Below are positions 1-7,413 of a DNA stretch of 64,000 bases, one piece after another. The position numbers and the translations under genes are program-made. Every line of letters starts with the position of its first letter. Position 1 is the first letter of the stretch. Source of the stretch: Lysobacteraceae bacterium PS02065. GTDB taxonomy: Bacteria > Pseudomonadota > Gammaproteobacteria > Xanthomonadales > Rhodanobacteraceae. The stretch spans positions 1 to 64,000 of the forward strand of contig JASCPI010000020.1 of assembly GCA_029959555.1 (NCBI GenBank), written 5' to 3'. Below the pieces are notes generated by a model. That model searched no databases. It was not told the DNA's origin and saw only the letters and a program-made list of their open reading frames with translations.

Positions 1-50
1 GGGCAGGCCTGGGTGAAGGAGAAGCGGAAGGAGCGGACGGGTGTGCGAAA

Positions 51-79
51 GCGCCGCCGTCCTCGCGGGACGGCGGCGC
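51..79 (-). terminator. Hairpin terminator after pstS
   Basis: A 12-base perfect stem (51-62 pairing with 68-79) with a 5-base loop lies 12 bases beyond the pstS stop. Read on the minus strand it is followed by TTTC, so the U tract is short. It suggests that pstS transcription ends, or is attenuated, before any pstCAB genes beyond the left edge. Positions 1-50 are too short to assign to a gene. Confidence 0.6.
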
Positions 80-91
80 CGGTGGTACGGG

Positions 92-1114
92 TTACTGCTT
101 GATCTTCGCGGCCCAGTAGGCCTTGACCTGCGTGACGAGCGCTTCCGGCAGCGGCACATAGTCGAGCGCGGTGGCCTGCGACTTGCCGCTCTCGTACGCC
201 CACGAGAAGAACTCGAGGGCCGACTTGGAGCGCTCGGCGTTCTTCGGCTGCGCGTGCATGAGGATGAAGTTGGTCGCCGTGATCGGCCACGCTTCGTCGC
301 CCGGGGCATTCGTGATGACGAGGCTGAAGTCGGTCGCGTTGGCCCAGTCGGCACTGGCCGCGGCGGCCGCGAACGACTCGGCGCTCGGCGAGACGAACTT
401 GCCGGCGGCGTTCTGCATCTGCGTGTACGTCATCTTGTTCTGCAGCGCGTACGACAGCTCGACGTAGCCGATCGAGTTCTTGACCTGCTTGACGTAGGCG
501 GCGACGCCTTCGTTGCCCTTGCCGCCGAGGCCGGCCGGCCACTGCACCGAGGTGCCTTCACCGACCGAGCTCTTCCACTCCGGGCTGACCTTCGACAGGT
601 AGTTGACGAAGTTGAACGTCGTGCCCGAACCGTCCGAGCGGTGGACGATCGTGATCTTGGTGTCCGGCAGGGTCGTGCCGTCGTTGAGCGCGACGATCGA
701 GGCGTCGTTCCACTTGGTGACCTTGCCGAGGAAGATGTCGGCGAGGATCGGGCCGCTGAGCTTGAGCTTGCCCGGCTCGACGCCGGCGACGTTGATCACC
801 GGCACCACGCCGCCGATCGTCGACGGGAACTGCACGAGGCCGGCCGAAGCGAGGTCTTCCGGCTTCAGGGGGGCGTCGGACGAGCCGAAGTCGACGGTGC
901 CGCCCTTGATCTGGGCGATGCCGCCGCTGGAGCCGATCGACTGGTAGTTGACCTTGTGGCCCTTGGCGGCGCTGTAGTCGGCCGACCACTTGGACATGAG
1001 GGGGAACACGAACGAAGCGCCGGCGCCGGTGACGTCGGCAGCGTTCGCGTTGCTGGCGCCGATGACGGTGGCGAGGCCGAACGCGAGGACGCGCAGGGAG
1101 GTCGGGAAGGACAC
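92..1114 (-). CDS. pstS: Phosphate ABC transporter substrate-binding protein PstS
   Basis: Periplasmic phosphate-binding protein that delivers phosphate to the PstCAB permease; 340 aa, the usual family length. Residues 1-25 form a signal peptide ending ASNANA, and the mature part opens with ADVTGAGASFVFPL, the PstS hallmark. GSSGG, FGSSDAPL and HRSDGSGTTFNFV are the phosphate-binding loops. I chose the GTG start because AAGGAGT lies 6 bases upstream and the signal peptide begins there; an in-frame ATG at 1222 adds 36 residues with no signal-like character. A Pho-box-like element and TACAAT lie upstream at 1190-1215, consistent with PhoB control. No pstC, pstA or pstB is visible; they may lie beyond the left edge. 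Confidence 0.95.
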   Translation of the reverse strand: MSFPTSLRVLAFGLATVIGASNANAADVTGAGASFVFPLMSKWSADYSAAKGHKVNYQSIGSSGGIAQIKGGTVDFGSSDAPLKPEDLASAGLVQFPSTIGGVVPVINVAGVEPGKLKLSGPILADIFLGKVTKWNDASIVALNDGTTLPDTKITIVHRSDGSGTTFNFVNYLSKVSPEWKSSVGEGTSVQWPAGLGGKGNEGVAAYVKQVKNSIGYVELSYALQNKMTYTQMQNAAGKFVSPSAESFAAAAASADWANATDFSLVITNAPGDEAWPITATNFILMHAQPKNAERSKSALEFFSWAYESGKSQATALDYVPLPEALVTQVKAYWAAKIKQ

Positions 1115-1189
1115 GCGGCAACTCCTTGGATGACGGAATGGGGCGGAGGAAACGCCGCCTTTGTAGTCGTCCCGGGTTGCAGAACCATG

Positions 1190-1215
1190 ATTGTAATATT
1201 TCAGTCGTGTTACAG
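1190..1215 (-). promoter_or_regulatory. Putative Pho box and -10 of pstS
   Basis: On the minus strand CTGTAACACGACTGAAAT (1215-1198) fits the PhoB pattern of two 7-base CTGTNAN-type repeats separated by 4 bases. TACAAT follows at 1195-1190 and resembles a -10 box. It sits about 75-100 bases before the GTG of pstS. The spacing to the -10 is shorter than in E. coli Pho promoters, so the real -10 may lie further downstream. PhoB binding is inferred. Confidence 0.5.
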
Positions 1216-1237
1216 CCGTCACGCCGGGGAGCGCGAT

Positions 1238-1519
1238 TCAGTCACCCGTGATGATGTCCGGACCCTTGCCGGCCGTCTTCTCGTAAACCCCTTTGCCGGC
1301 GCGGCGATACTGGGTGTAGCCGTGCTTCGCGACGTGGCTTTCCTTGAGCCGGTGGGCACCGCCCATGACCACGCTCGGCGCACCGAGGACACGCCCGATC
1401 GGCCCCCCGCAGGCCTCGCAATGTGTCAGTGGCGCGTCGGCGAGCCGCTGCAGCACCTCGAGCCCGTCGCGGCATGCGGGGCAACCTTGGGCCAGCGGGG
1501 CGTAGGCGTAGATCGGCAT
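1238..1519 (-). CDS. FmdB-type zinc-ribbon protein
   Basis: A 93 aa protein starting MPIYAY, the usual opening of FmdB/CxxC-CxxC small zinc-ribbon proteins. Two pairs, C13-P-A-C16 and C34-E-A-C37, would hold one zinc. The remainder is basic and charged with no membrane segment, so it is probably cytoplasmic. Family members are called putative regulatory proteins, but a molecular role is not established. The gene follows the RNase T gene by 32 bases and is likely cotranscribed with it. The spacing between the two cysteine pairs is wider on the N-terminal side than in typical FmdB proteins. Confidence 0.7.
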   Translation of the reverse strand: MPIYAYAPLAQGCPACRDGLEVLQRLADAPLTHCEACGGPIGRVLGAPSVVMGGAHRLKESHVAKHGYTQYRRAGKGVYEKTAGKGPDIITGD

Positions 1520-1551
1520 GGCGTGAAGGGTGGGGCGGCCGATGTACCGCT

Positions 1552-2220
1552 TCAAGCCGACTGGGCAGGCAGCCAGCTTTCGACTGCGGCGGGTGGCGCG
1601 GCCGCATCCTCGAGCTGCTTCCAGCGGTTGACGATGCGGCAGAACAGTTCGGCGGTGCGTTCGGTGTCGTACACGGCCGAGTGGGCCTGGCTGCCGTCCC
1701 AGTCCAGCCCGGCGGCGGCGACGGCACGGCCGAGCACGGTCTGTCCGTAAGCCAGCCCGGCCAGCGTCACCGTGTCGAAGTTGCTGAACGGGTGGAACGG
1801 GCTGCGCTTGTAGCCCGTGCGGCGCAGCGCCGCGTTGAGGAAGCCGAGATCGAACGCGGCGTTGTGGCCGACCAGGATCGCGCGCTGGCAATCCGCCTCG
1901 CGCACCGCCTTGCGCACGGGCGCGAAGACGTGTTCGAGGGCGGCGCGCTCTTCGAGCGCGTTGCGGAACGGATGATCCGGATCGATGCCGGTGATCTCGA
2001 GTGCGCGCGGGTCGAGGTTGGCGCCGGGGAACGGCACGACATGCGTCGACACGATCGGTGCCGGATGCACGAAGCCCTCGGCATCCATCGTGATCACGCA
2101 TACGGCGATCTCGAGCAGCGCATCGCGTTCGGAGTCGAAACCGCCGGTCTCGACGTCGACGACGACGGGCAGGAAGCCGCGGAAACGCTCGGCGATGCGG
2201 GGGGTATCGGAAGCAGGCAT
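1552..2220 (-). CDS. rnt: Ribonuclease T
   Basis: 3'-5' exoribonuclease of the DEDDh family, which trims the CCA end of tRNAs and matures 3' ends of stable RNAs in gammaproteobacteria. The 222 aa length matches the family. Catalytic signatures are DVETGG (D22, E24), HNAAFDLGF in the middle and [14 protein letters not shown] near the C-terminus, giving the D-E-D-D plus histidine set. The start at 2220 is the first ATG and leaves a short N-terminal extension before the first motif, as in other RNase T proteins. It lies 59 bases downstream of hvfC, possibly at the tail of that operon. Confidence 0.95.
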   Translation of the reverse strand: MPASDTPRIAERFRGFLPVVVDVETGGFDSERDALLEIAVCVITMDAEGFVHPAPIVSTHVVPFPGANLDPRALEITGIDPDHPFRNALEERAALEHVFAPVRKAVREADCQRAILVGHNAAFDLGFLNAALRRTGYKRSPFHPFSNFDTVTLAGLAYGQTVLGRAVAAAGLDWDGSQAHSAVYDTERTAELFCRIVNRWKQLEDAAAPPAAVESWLPAQSA

Positions 2221-2279
2221 CCGCCGAGCATAGCGGATCGGGCCGATCGGCGAGGTGTGCGCGGCTTGGGCGTGTGGCG

Positions 2280-3080
2280 TCAGGTCGCGGGGCGCGTGCC
2301 GGTCACGATGCCGCGCGCGGCAAGGCCGCGCAGCATGTCGCGCCCCGCCGCACGCAAGGCTTCGTCGTCACGGCCGAGTTCGTCGAGCAGCCGGTCCAGG
2401 CAGGCGCCACCGGCGAGCTCCGTGTTCGCCACGAGACGCTCGAACAGCATCGCTGTGAGCGGCTCGACTTCCAGGAACCTGACCTCGTCGTCGCGGCCGC
2501 GTGACAGCAGGATCAGCGTCGGTGCGTCGGGTACGCCTGCAGGGCGGAACGCCGGACCGATCGCGTGTACGGGAAAACGGTACGCGAGCAGGCGCGCGAG
2601 CGGCGACACCACCGGAACGCCTTCCACGACATCGCCCTCGGGATCGTGCGCGACCTCGTCGACCTGCGCGGTATCGAGCATGAGGGCGAGCTCGCTCCAC
2701 TCGTAATGGGCGAGTTCGACGAACCACTCGGGATCACCGGAAGCGGCGACGGCGCGTGACTCGAGGAAGCGGATGAACTCGCGTGCGACCTCGGTGAACA
2801 ACGGTGTGTGGCTGCGGTGGTCGCGCAGGAACGCGCGCACGAGTGCGAGCCATGCCGTCGTGTCGTGCAGGCTGCGCATGACCGGGAAGTTGCTCGCCAG
2901 CAGGTCCTCGATCGTGTTGAACACGAGTTCGCGATAGACCGCGACGCGCCGGTCGTCGAGGCCTTCGGGCATGCCGACGTGATCGGGATCGCGCAGGTGT
3001 GCCGCGAACGCGACCTGCAGTGCGGCCGTGGAGGCTGCCTCAGGCGCGTTGGGCGAGAGCGTCGACACGGGACGTAGCAT
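2280..3080 (-). CDS. hvfC: HvfC-like DUF2063 partner protein
   Basis: A 266 aa protein of the DUF2063 (HvfC/BufC) family, the partner needed by MNIO enzymes to recognise or modify their precursor peptides. The N-terminal DUF2063 region (about residues 20-105) contains [20 protein letters not shown], typical of the family. The C-terminal half holds an acidic segment and [17 protein letters not shown]. The ATG at 3080 lies inside hvfB, giving a 41-base overlap, so translation is probably coupled. The order hvfA-hvfB-hvfC supports the assignment. No hvfD (DoxX-like) gene follows; rnt does. The overlap could shrink if a later start is used. Confidence 0.85.
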   Translation of the reverse strand: MLRPVSTLSPNAPEAASTAALQVAFAAHLRDPDHVGMPEGLDDRRVAVYRELVFNTIEDLLASNFPVMRSLHDTTAWLALVRAFLRDHRSHTPLFTEVAREFIRFLESRAVAASGDPEWFVELAHYEWSELALMLDTAQVDEVAHDPEGDVVEGVPVVSPLARLLAYRFPVHAIGPAFRPAGVPDAPTLILLSRGRDDEVRFLEVEPLTAMLFERLVANTELAGGACLDRLLDELGRDDEALRAAGRDMLRGLAARGIVTGTRPAT

Positions 3081-3903
3081 CGGGAAGGGACTGCAGCGAG
3101 CGCACGCGGGCGACTTCGTCGAGGAGCTCGTCGAGAGGCGGCAGGTTGAAATCGCGCTCGACCAGCGTAGGCAGGGGGCCGAGTCGTGCGTAGGTGCGCG
3201 CCAGCAACGCCCAGACATCGGCGCAGATATCGGCGCCGTGCGTGTCGACGAGCAGGTCGGGGGCCTCCTCGTAGTGCCCCGCGACGTGCAGGTAGGCCAC
3301 GCGATCGGCCGGCATCGCGGCGATGAAAGCATCGGCATCGTAGCCGTGGTTGATGCTGTTGACGTACACGTTGTTGATGTCGAGCAGCAGGTCGCAATCG
3401 GCGCGCTCGAGGATCGCGGTGACGAAGTCGATCTCGCTCATGTGCGCACCCGGCGCGAGGTAGTACGAGGCATTCTCGACCGCGATGCGCCTGCCGAGGA
3501 TGTCCTGAGCGCGGACGATGCGATCCGACACGTGCTCGACGGCTTCCTCGGTGAACGGGATGGGCAACAAGTCGTACAGGTGGCCGTCATCGGCACACCA
3601 GGACAGATGTTCGGAGTACACGGCGATGCCGTGCGCGTCGAGGAAACTCCGGATGCGCACGAGAAGGGTCTCGTCGAGCGGAGCGGGTCCACCGAGAGAG
3701 AGTGACAAGCCGTGACAGGCGAAAGCATGACGCTCGGTGAGTTCGCGCAGCTGGCGTCCGAGACGGCCACCCACGCCGATCCAGTTCTCGGGCGCGATCT
3801 CGAGGAAGTCGACGGCCGCGTCGGGTCGCGACTGCAACGGGCCCAGCAGGGCCCGTCGCAGTCCGAGGCCTGCGCCGTGGATCACGTCACGCAGACGCTG
3901 CAT
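3040..3903 (-). CDS. hvfB: HvfB-like MNIO (DUF692) RiPP-modifying enzyme
   Basis: A 287 aa multinuclear non-haem iron-dependent oxidase with a TIM-barrel fold (DUF692). Known relatives (MbnB, HvfB, BufB) oxidatively remodel cysteines of ribosomal peptides, giving thiooxazole or oxazolone/thioamide groups that bind copper. The signature [14 protein letters not shown] lies near residue 33; [18 protein letters not shown] and HVAGHYEE fit metal-ligand strands of the family. The ATG lies 9 bases after the hvfA stop and the 3' end overlaps hvfC. The likely substrates are the four EGKCG motifs of the adjacent HvfA. The chemistry on this substrate is inferred. Confidence 0.92.
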   Translation of the reverse strand: MQRLRDVIHGAGLGLRRALLGPLQSRPDAAVDFLEIAPENWIGVGGRLGRQLRELTERHAFACHGLSLSLGGPAPLDETLLVRIRSFLDAHGIAVYSEHLSWCADDGHLYDLLPIPFTEEAVEHVSDRIVRAQDILGRRIAVENASYYLAPGAHMSEIDFVTAILERADCDLLLDINNVYVNSINHGYDADAFIAAMPADRVAYLHVAGHYEEAPDLLVDTHGADICADVWALLARTYARLGPLPTLVERDFNLPPLDELLDEVARVRSLQSLPDATSRVDALAQRA

Positions 3904-3912
3904 CGGCGATCG

Positions 3913-4293
3913 TCAGGACTTCTTGGAGCCGCACTTGCCTTCGCCGCACTTGCCTTCCTTGCCCTTGTGGGCGGCATCCCATTCGGCCTGGGTGACCTTG
4001 CCGTCGCCGTCGGCGTCGAGAGCCTTCCACTTGTCGGCCTTGTCCGGCTTGGCCGCCGTCCACTCCGCCGCCGTGATGGTGCCGTCGCCGTTGGTGTCGA
4101 GCTTCGAGAAGCCGCACTTGCCTTCGCCGCACTTGCCTTCCTTCGCCTTGTCGCCGGCCATCGCGACCGCGTAGCCGGAGCCGAGGTCGGCGGCCTTGAA
4201 GCCGTCGCTCGCGACCGCGAGCTGGCCGAGGGAGATCGAACCGAGCAGGGCCGTGCCGAGCGCGACGCCGATGGGTTTGACATGGTTGGACAT
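3913..4293 (-). CDS. hvfA: HvfA-type RiPP precursor with two EF-hands
   Basis: A 126 aa precursor. Residues 1-28 form a signal-peptide-like leader ending QLAVA. Two tandem EGKCG motifs follow (E52-G56 and E57-G61; C55 and C60). Then come two canonical EF-hand loops (D66-E77 and D93-E104, with Asp/Asn at positions 1, 3, 5 and Glu at 12) and a second tandem EGKCG pair (C116, C121) before a KKS tail. EGKCG cysteines are the known targets of HvfB-type enzymes. The start has GGAGAG upstream. Gene order hvfA-hvfB-hvfC supports a modified, exported metal-binding peptide. Two calcium-type loops between the modified motifs are unlike the simple low-complexity HvfA I know of. Metal preference cannot be read from sequence. 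Confidence 0.88.
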   Translation of the reverse strand: MSNHVKPIGVALGTALLGSISLGQLAVASDGFKAADLGSGYAVAMAGDKAKEGKCGEGKCGFSKLDTNGDGTITAAEWTAAKPDKADKWKALDADGDGKVTQAEWDAAHKGKEGKCGEGKCGSKKS

Positions 4294-4440
4294 GAAGACT
4301 CTCCGTTGCGTGGTGGGAGCGGACCCGTCCGCTGGGTCGACGTCGCACAGGGAGCGCGCCGACCGGTCGATCGTGGCGGCATATGGATGAAGCCCGGTGG
4401 AATATCGCGCGCTGCAGTGCGCCAAACCCGACTCCATGCA

Positions 4441-4458
4441 CTGTCATCGAACCGTCGC
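4441..4458 (+). promoter_or_regulatory. Putative Pho box upstream of the porin gene
   Basis: CTGTCATCGAACCGTCGC fits two 7-base half-sites (CTGTCAT and CCGTCGC) separated by 4 bases, the PhoB pattern. It lies 73 bases before the start of the phosphate-selective porin gene, in the 237-base region shared with divergent hvfA. No clear -10 follows. A second phosphate-linked gene in the window, pstS, has a similar site. Binding is inferred. Confidence 0.45.
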
Positions 4459-4530
4459 AATCGCGCAATGCAGATGCAACAGGACGGGCAGAGACTGCGC
4501 GCCGCCTCCCCCGTTAACGAGAATCCAACA

Positions 4531-5673
4531 ATGAACCGCTTCACTCCACGGCTCCTGGTCCTGGCTGTCGCCGCCGCCATCGCCGCACCGGCGCACGCGG
4601 AAATCGCCCTCGATGTGATCTTCGGCAGCGAAGTCAGCCTCGAAGGCCTCATGCAGGCCGATGGCAACTGGTTCGACAACGACGTCGCCGACCTCAACGG
4701 CGACAGCATCAACGGCAAGGACAGCGAGTTCGAGATGCGCCGCTCCGAGGTCATCCTCAAGGGCAAGGGCACGACGTTCGACTGGACGCTGGGCTACGAC
4801 GGCAAGGCCGACAAGTTCCTCGACGTCAACGTCAAGTGGAAGCTTGGCTCGAACGCGCTGACCTTCGGCCAGTTCAAGCAGCCGAACAGCCTCGAGGAGC
4901 TGACCAGCACGCGCCACAACGACTTCATCTCCAAGGCCATGGTGACGAACCTGTTCGGCATCGCGCGCCGTACCGGCATCGGCTACAGCGACGACGCCGG
5001 CGACTGGGGTTACTCGGTCAGCTATTTCGGTCGCGAACTGACCCGCAACCTCGCGCAGGGTCAGGGCTTCGGTGGTCGCTTCTACTACGCGCCGATGCGC
5101 GAGACCGGCAACATCCTGCACTTCGGCATTTCGGCCGTCGACTACGACACCGACGCCGACACGCAGCGCTGGCGCGTGCGTCCGGACGCGGACCTCGCGA
5201 CCGTCCGCCTTCTCGACACGGGCAACATCACCAATGCCGACCGCAACCGCACCTACGGCCTTGAGGGCCTCTGGGTCGGCGGTCCGTTCAAGGTGCAGGG
5301 CGAGTACATGCGCGGCCGCACCAAGCGCACCGACAACACCACCGCGCCGGACTTCGAAGGCGACAGCTGGTACCTGTACGGCGTGTGGAACCTGACCGGC
5401 GAGACGTGGAGCTACAAGGGCGGCCTGCCGTCCACGCCGCTTCCCGAGAATCCCGAGACCGGCATGTGGCAGCTCGGCCTGCGCTACGACAAGACCAACC
5501 TCAACGACGGCGCGATCCTCGGCGGCGAGGGTGACAACATCACCGCCGGCGTGAACTGGTACTGGCGCTCGAACTTCAAGTTCGCGGTCAACTACGTCGC
5601 CGCCACGAGCACGCGTCGCGGCGTCAACGACGATCCGAACATCGTCGAGGCGCGCGCGCAGTTCTACTGGTAA
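4531..5673 (+). CDS. Phosphate-selective porin O/P family protein
   Basis: A 380 aa outer-membrane beta-barrel of the OprP/OprO family, passing phosphate or polyphosphate into the periplasm. The signal peptide (residues 1-23) ends APAHA. The body contains FGQFKQPNSLEELTSTRHNDF, which resembles the conserved segment of this family, followed by alternating aromatic barrel strands. The last residues are QFYW; a terminal aromatic is the usual BAM recognition feature. The start is the first ATG before the signal peptide. A Pho-box-like site lies upstream and a strong terminator downstream, so it is probably a single-gene unit. With pstS it would form a phosphate-scavenging pair. Confidence 0.9.
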   Translation: MNRFTPRLLVLAVAAAIAAPAHAEIALDVIFGSEVSLEGLMQADGNWFDNDVADLNGDSINGKDSEFEMRRSEVILKGKGTTFDWTLGYDGKADKFLDVNVKWKLGSNALTFGQFKQPNSLEELTSTRHNDFISKAMVTNLFGIARRTGIGYSDDAGDWGYSVSYFGRELTRNLAQGQGFGGRFYYAPMRETGNILHFGISAVDYDTDADTQRWRVRPDADLATVRLLDTGNITNADRNRTYGLEGLWVGGPFKVQGEYMRGRTKRTDNTTAPDFEGDSWYLYGVWNLTGETWSYKGGLPSTPLPENPETGMWQLGLRYDKTNLNDGAILGGEGDNITAGVNWYWRSNFKFAVNYVAATSTRRGVNDDPNIVEARAQFYW

Positions 5674-5734
5674 GCGCGCCCGCGACACCGCGGCAACGAT
5701 CTCTCCCACGGACGCGATGTCGGCGTCGTTTGAT

Positions 5735-5766
5735 GCAGCACCCCGCGAGGGGTGCTGCTTTTTTTT
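5735..5766 (+). terminator. Rho-independent terminator of the porin gene
   Basis: A 10-base perfect stem GCAGCACCCC/GGGGTGCTGC with a GCGA loop is followed directly by eight T. It lies about 60 bases after the porin stop codon and is the clearest intrinsic terminator in the window. Confidence 0.95.
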
Positions 5767-5854
5767 GCGCACGGCGATGCCGGCAAGGGAGGCCGGTGGT
5801 GCCCACGTTGACGGTGTGCGGCCGCGCGGTCCGGGCGTGGCTCGCATGTCGCGC

Positions 5855-6343
5855 TCAGATGCGCGAGACGTTCCACGACACCGGCTTGCCGTCGCGGTAC
5901 GGCATCACGCCGTGGAACGCGCGCGGGTCGTCGTCGAACACGAGCGGCAGGAAGTGGCGGTCGCCATCCCACATCGGCAGGTCCATGAGCCGGTCCAGTT
6001 CGATCCACTCGAGCGTGCCTTCCGGATTGCTCTCCGCGGCGACGCCCTGGAACGCGTCGATCACGAACACGAAGCCGAGCCAGTCCTCACCGTGCTTGCC
6101 GAAGCCGGGCCAGCTGATCGTGCCGCGCAGGCGCATCGCCGTGCAGTGGATACCGGCTTCCTCGATGATCTCGCGACGCATGCAGGCGACGACATCCTCG
6201 TCCGGATCCATCTTGCCGCCGAGGCCGTTGTACTTGCCGAGATGATGATCGTCGGGACGCGAGTTGCGGTGGATCATGAGCACCTTCGTGCGGTCCGGCG
6301 AAAGCACGTAGCCGAGCGTGGCGACGATGGGCGTATAGGGCAT
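5855..6343 (-). CDS. NUDIX hydrolase, MutT-like
   Basis: A 162 aa cytoplasmic pyrophosphohydrolase. The Nudix box runs from GGKMDPDEDVVACMRREI through EEAG, matching GX5EX7REUXEEXGU with all catalytic glutamates present. The N-terminal MPYTPIVATLGYVLSPDRTKVL and the C-terminal WIELDRLMDLPMWDGDRHFLP fit the MTH1/8-oxo-dGTP branch of proteobacterial NUDIX proteins, though the substrate is not provable from sequence. The ATG at 6343 is chosen because the conserved fold starts there; the longer reading frame upstream has no conserved features. It is transcribed divergently from the EamA transporter gene. Confidence 0.88.
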   Translation of the reverse strand: MPYTPIVATLGYVLSPDRTKVLMIHRNSRPDDHHLGKYNGLGGKMDPDEDVVACMRREIIEEAGIHCTAMRLRGTISWPGFGKHGEDWLGFVFVIDAFQGVAAESNPEGTLEWIELDRLMDLPMWDGDRHFLPLVFDDDPRAFHGVMPYRDGKPVSWNVSRI

Positions 6344-6518
6344 GGCGGGAGCAGTGGCAGCGTGGCAACGCGGCAGTCTCGCAGATCGTGTGCGAAGCGT
6401 GAAGCGCGTACGGACGCAGGGTGCAGATCGGGATGCTCCGTACAGGCATGCATCGCCGATGCTTGCGCGCGCGAGGTGGCCGTCTAGACTGCGCCGCGTC
6501 CGCCTTCGACAATCGGCC

Positions 6519-7406
6519 ATGCACGCTGCCCCCGGAACGCCTTCCGCCACCGCCGCGACCCTGCACGGCATCGCCGCGATCGTGCTGTGGTCGTCGCTCG
6601 CCGTGCTCGCGCTCGGCACGAGCGCGCTACCGCCGTTCCAGGTGCTCGCGACCAGTTTCGGCATCGCCGGCGTGGTCGGCACGCTCGTGCTCGTTGCGAA
6701 GGGAAGGGCGGGGCTCGCGGTCCTGCGCCAGCCGATCGGCGCGTTCGTGCTCGCGACCGTGGCGCTCTACGGCTACCACGCGCTGTACTTCGTCGCGTTC
6801 CGCCACGCGCCGGCACTCGAGGCCAATCTCGTCAACTACCTGTGGCCACTGCTGATCGTCGTGTTCGCGGCGCTGCTGCCGGGCGAACGCCTGCGTGCCG
6901 GGGCCGTGGCGGGCACGTTGCTCGGCCTCGCCGGTGTCGTCGTGATGCTGACGCGCGGGCAGTCGCTCGCGCTCGATCCCGCGCATCGTGCGGGATATCT
7001 CGCCGCGTTCGCGGCAGCATTGACGTGGGCGACGTACTCGGTCCTGAATCGCCGTTACCGCGACGTGCCGAGCGCCGCGGTGTTCGCACCGTGCCTGGTC
7101 GTCGCCACGCTCGCCCTCGCCACGCATCTCGCCTTCGAGACGAGCGTCGAGCCGACGTCGATGCAGTGGGGCATGCTCGTGCTGATGGGGCTCGGCCCGG
7201 GCGGTGCCGCATTCTGGCTTTGGGATTCGGGCACCAAGCGCGGCAATCTCGCCTTGCTCGGCACGCTCTCGTATGCAGCGCCGCTGCTGTCGACGCTGTT
7301 GTTGCTCGCGAGCGGCCGCGTCGAGGCGCATCCGGCGCAGGCCGTCGCGGTCGCGCTGCTCGTGCTCGGTGCGTGGATCAGCGTGCGCTCCACGCGCGTG
7401 ATCTAG
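6519..7406 (+). CDS. EamA/DMT family transporter, YddG-like
   Basis: A 295 aa inner-membrane protein with about ten hydrophobic segments arranged as two EamA repeats, the length of the aromatic amino-acid exporter YddG (293 aa). The segment PALEANLVNYLWPLLIVVFA is characteristic of the YddG branch, as is GPGGAAFWLWDSGTKRGN in the second repeat. The expected role is export of aromatic amino acids or other small metabolites by exchange with protons; the substrate is inferred. The gene ends 7 bases from the convergent lipoprotein gene, with no visible terminator between them. Confidence 0.88.
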   Translation: MHAAPGTPSATAATLHGIAAIVLWSSLAVLALGTSALPPFQVLATSFGIAGVVGTLVLVAKGRAGLAVLRQPIGAFVLATVALYGYHALYFVAFRHAPALEANLVNYLWPLLIVVFAALLPGERLRAGAVAGTLLGLAGVVVMLTRGQSLALDPAHRAGYLAAFAAALTWATYSVLNRRYRDVPSAAVFAPCLVVATLALATHLAFETSVEPTSMQWGMLVLMGLGPGGAAFWLWDSGTKRGNLALLGTLSYAAPLLSTLLLLASGRVEAHPAQAVAVALLVLGAWISVRSTRVI

Positions 7407-7413
7407 CCGCCCT

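Noticed and set aside
41..1750. 569-codon open frame on the plus strand over pstS, the zinc-ribbon gene and rnt
   Set aside because: Arginine- and valine-rich shadow of real minus-strand genes in high-GC DNA, with no ribosome site or recognisable domain.
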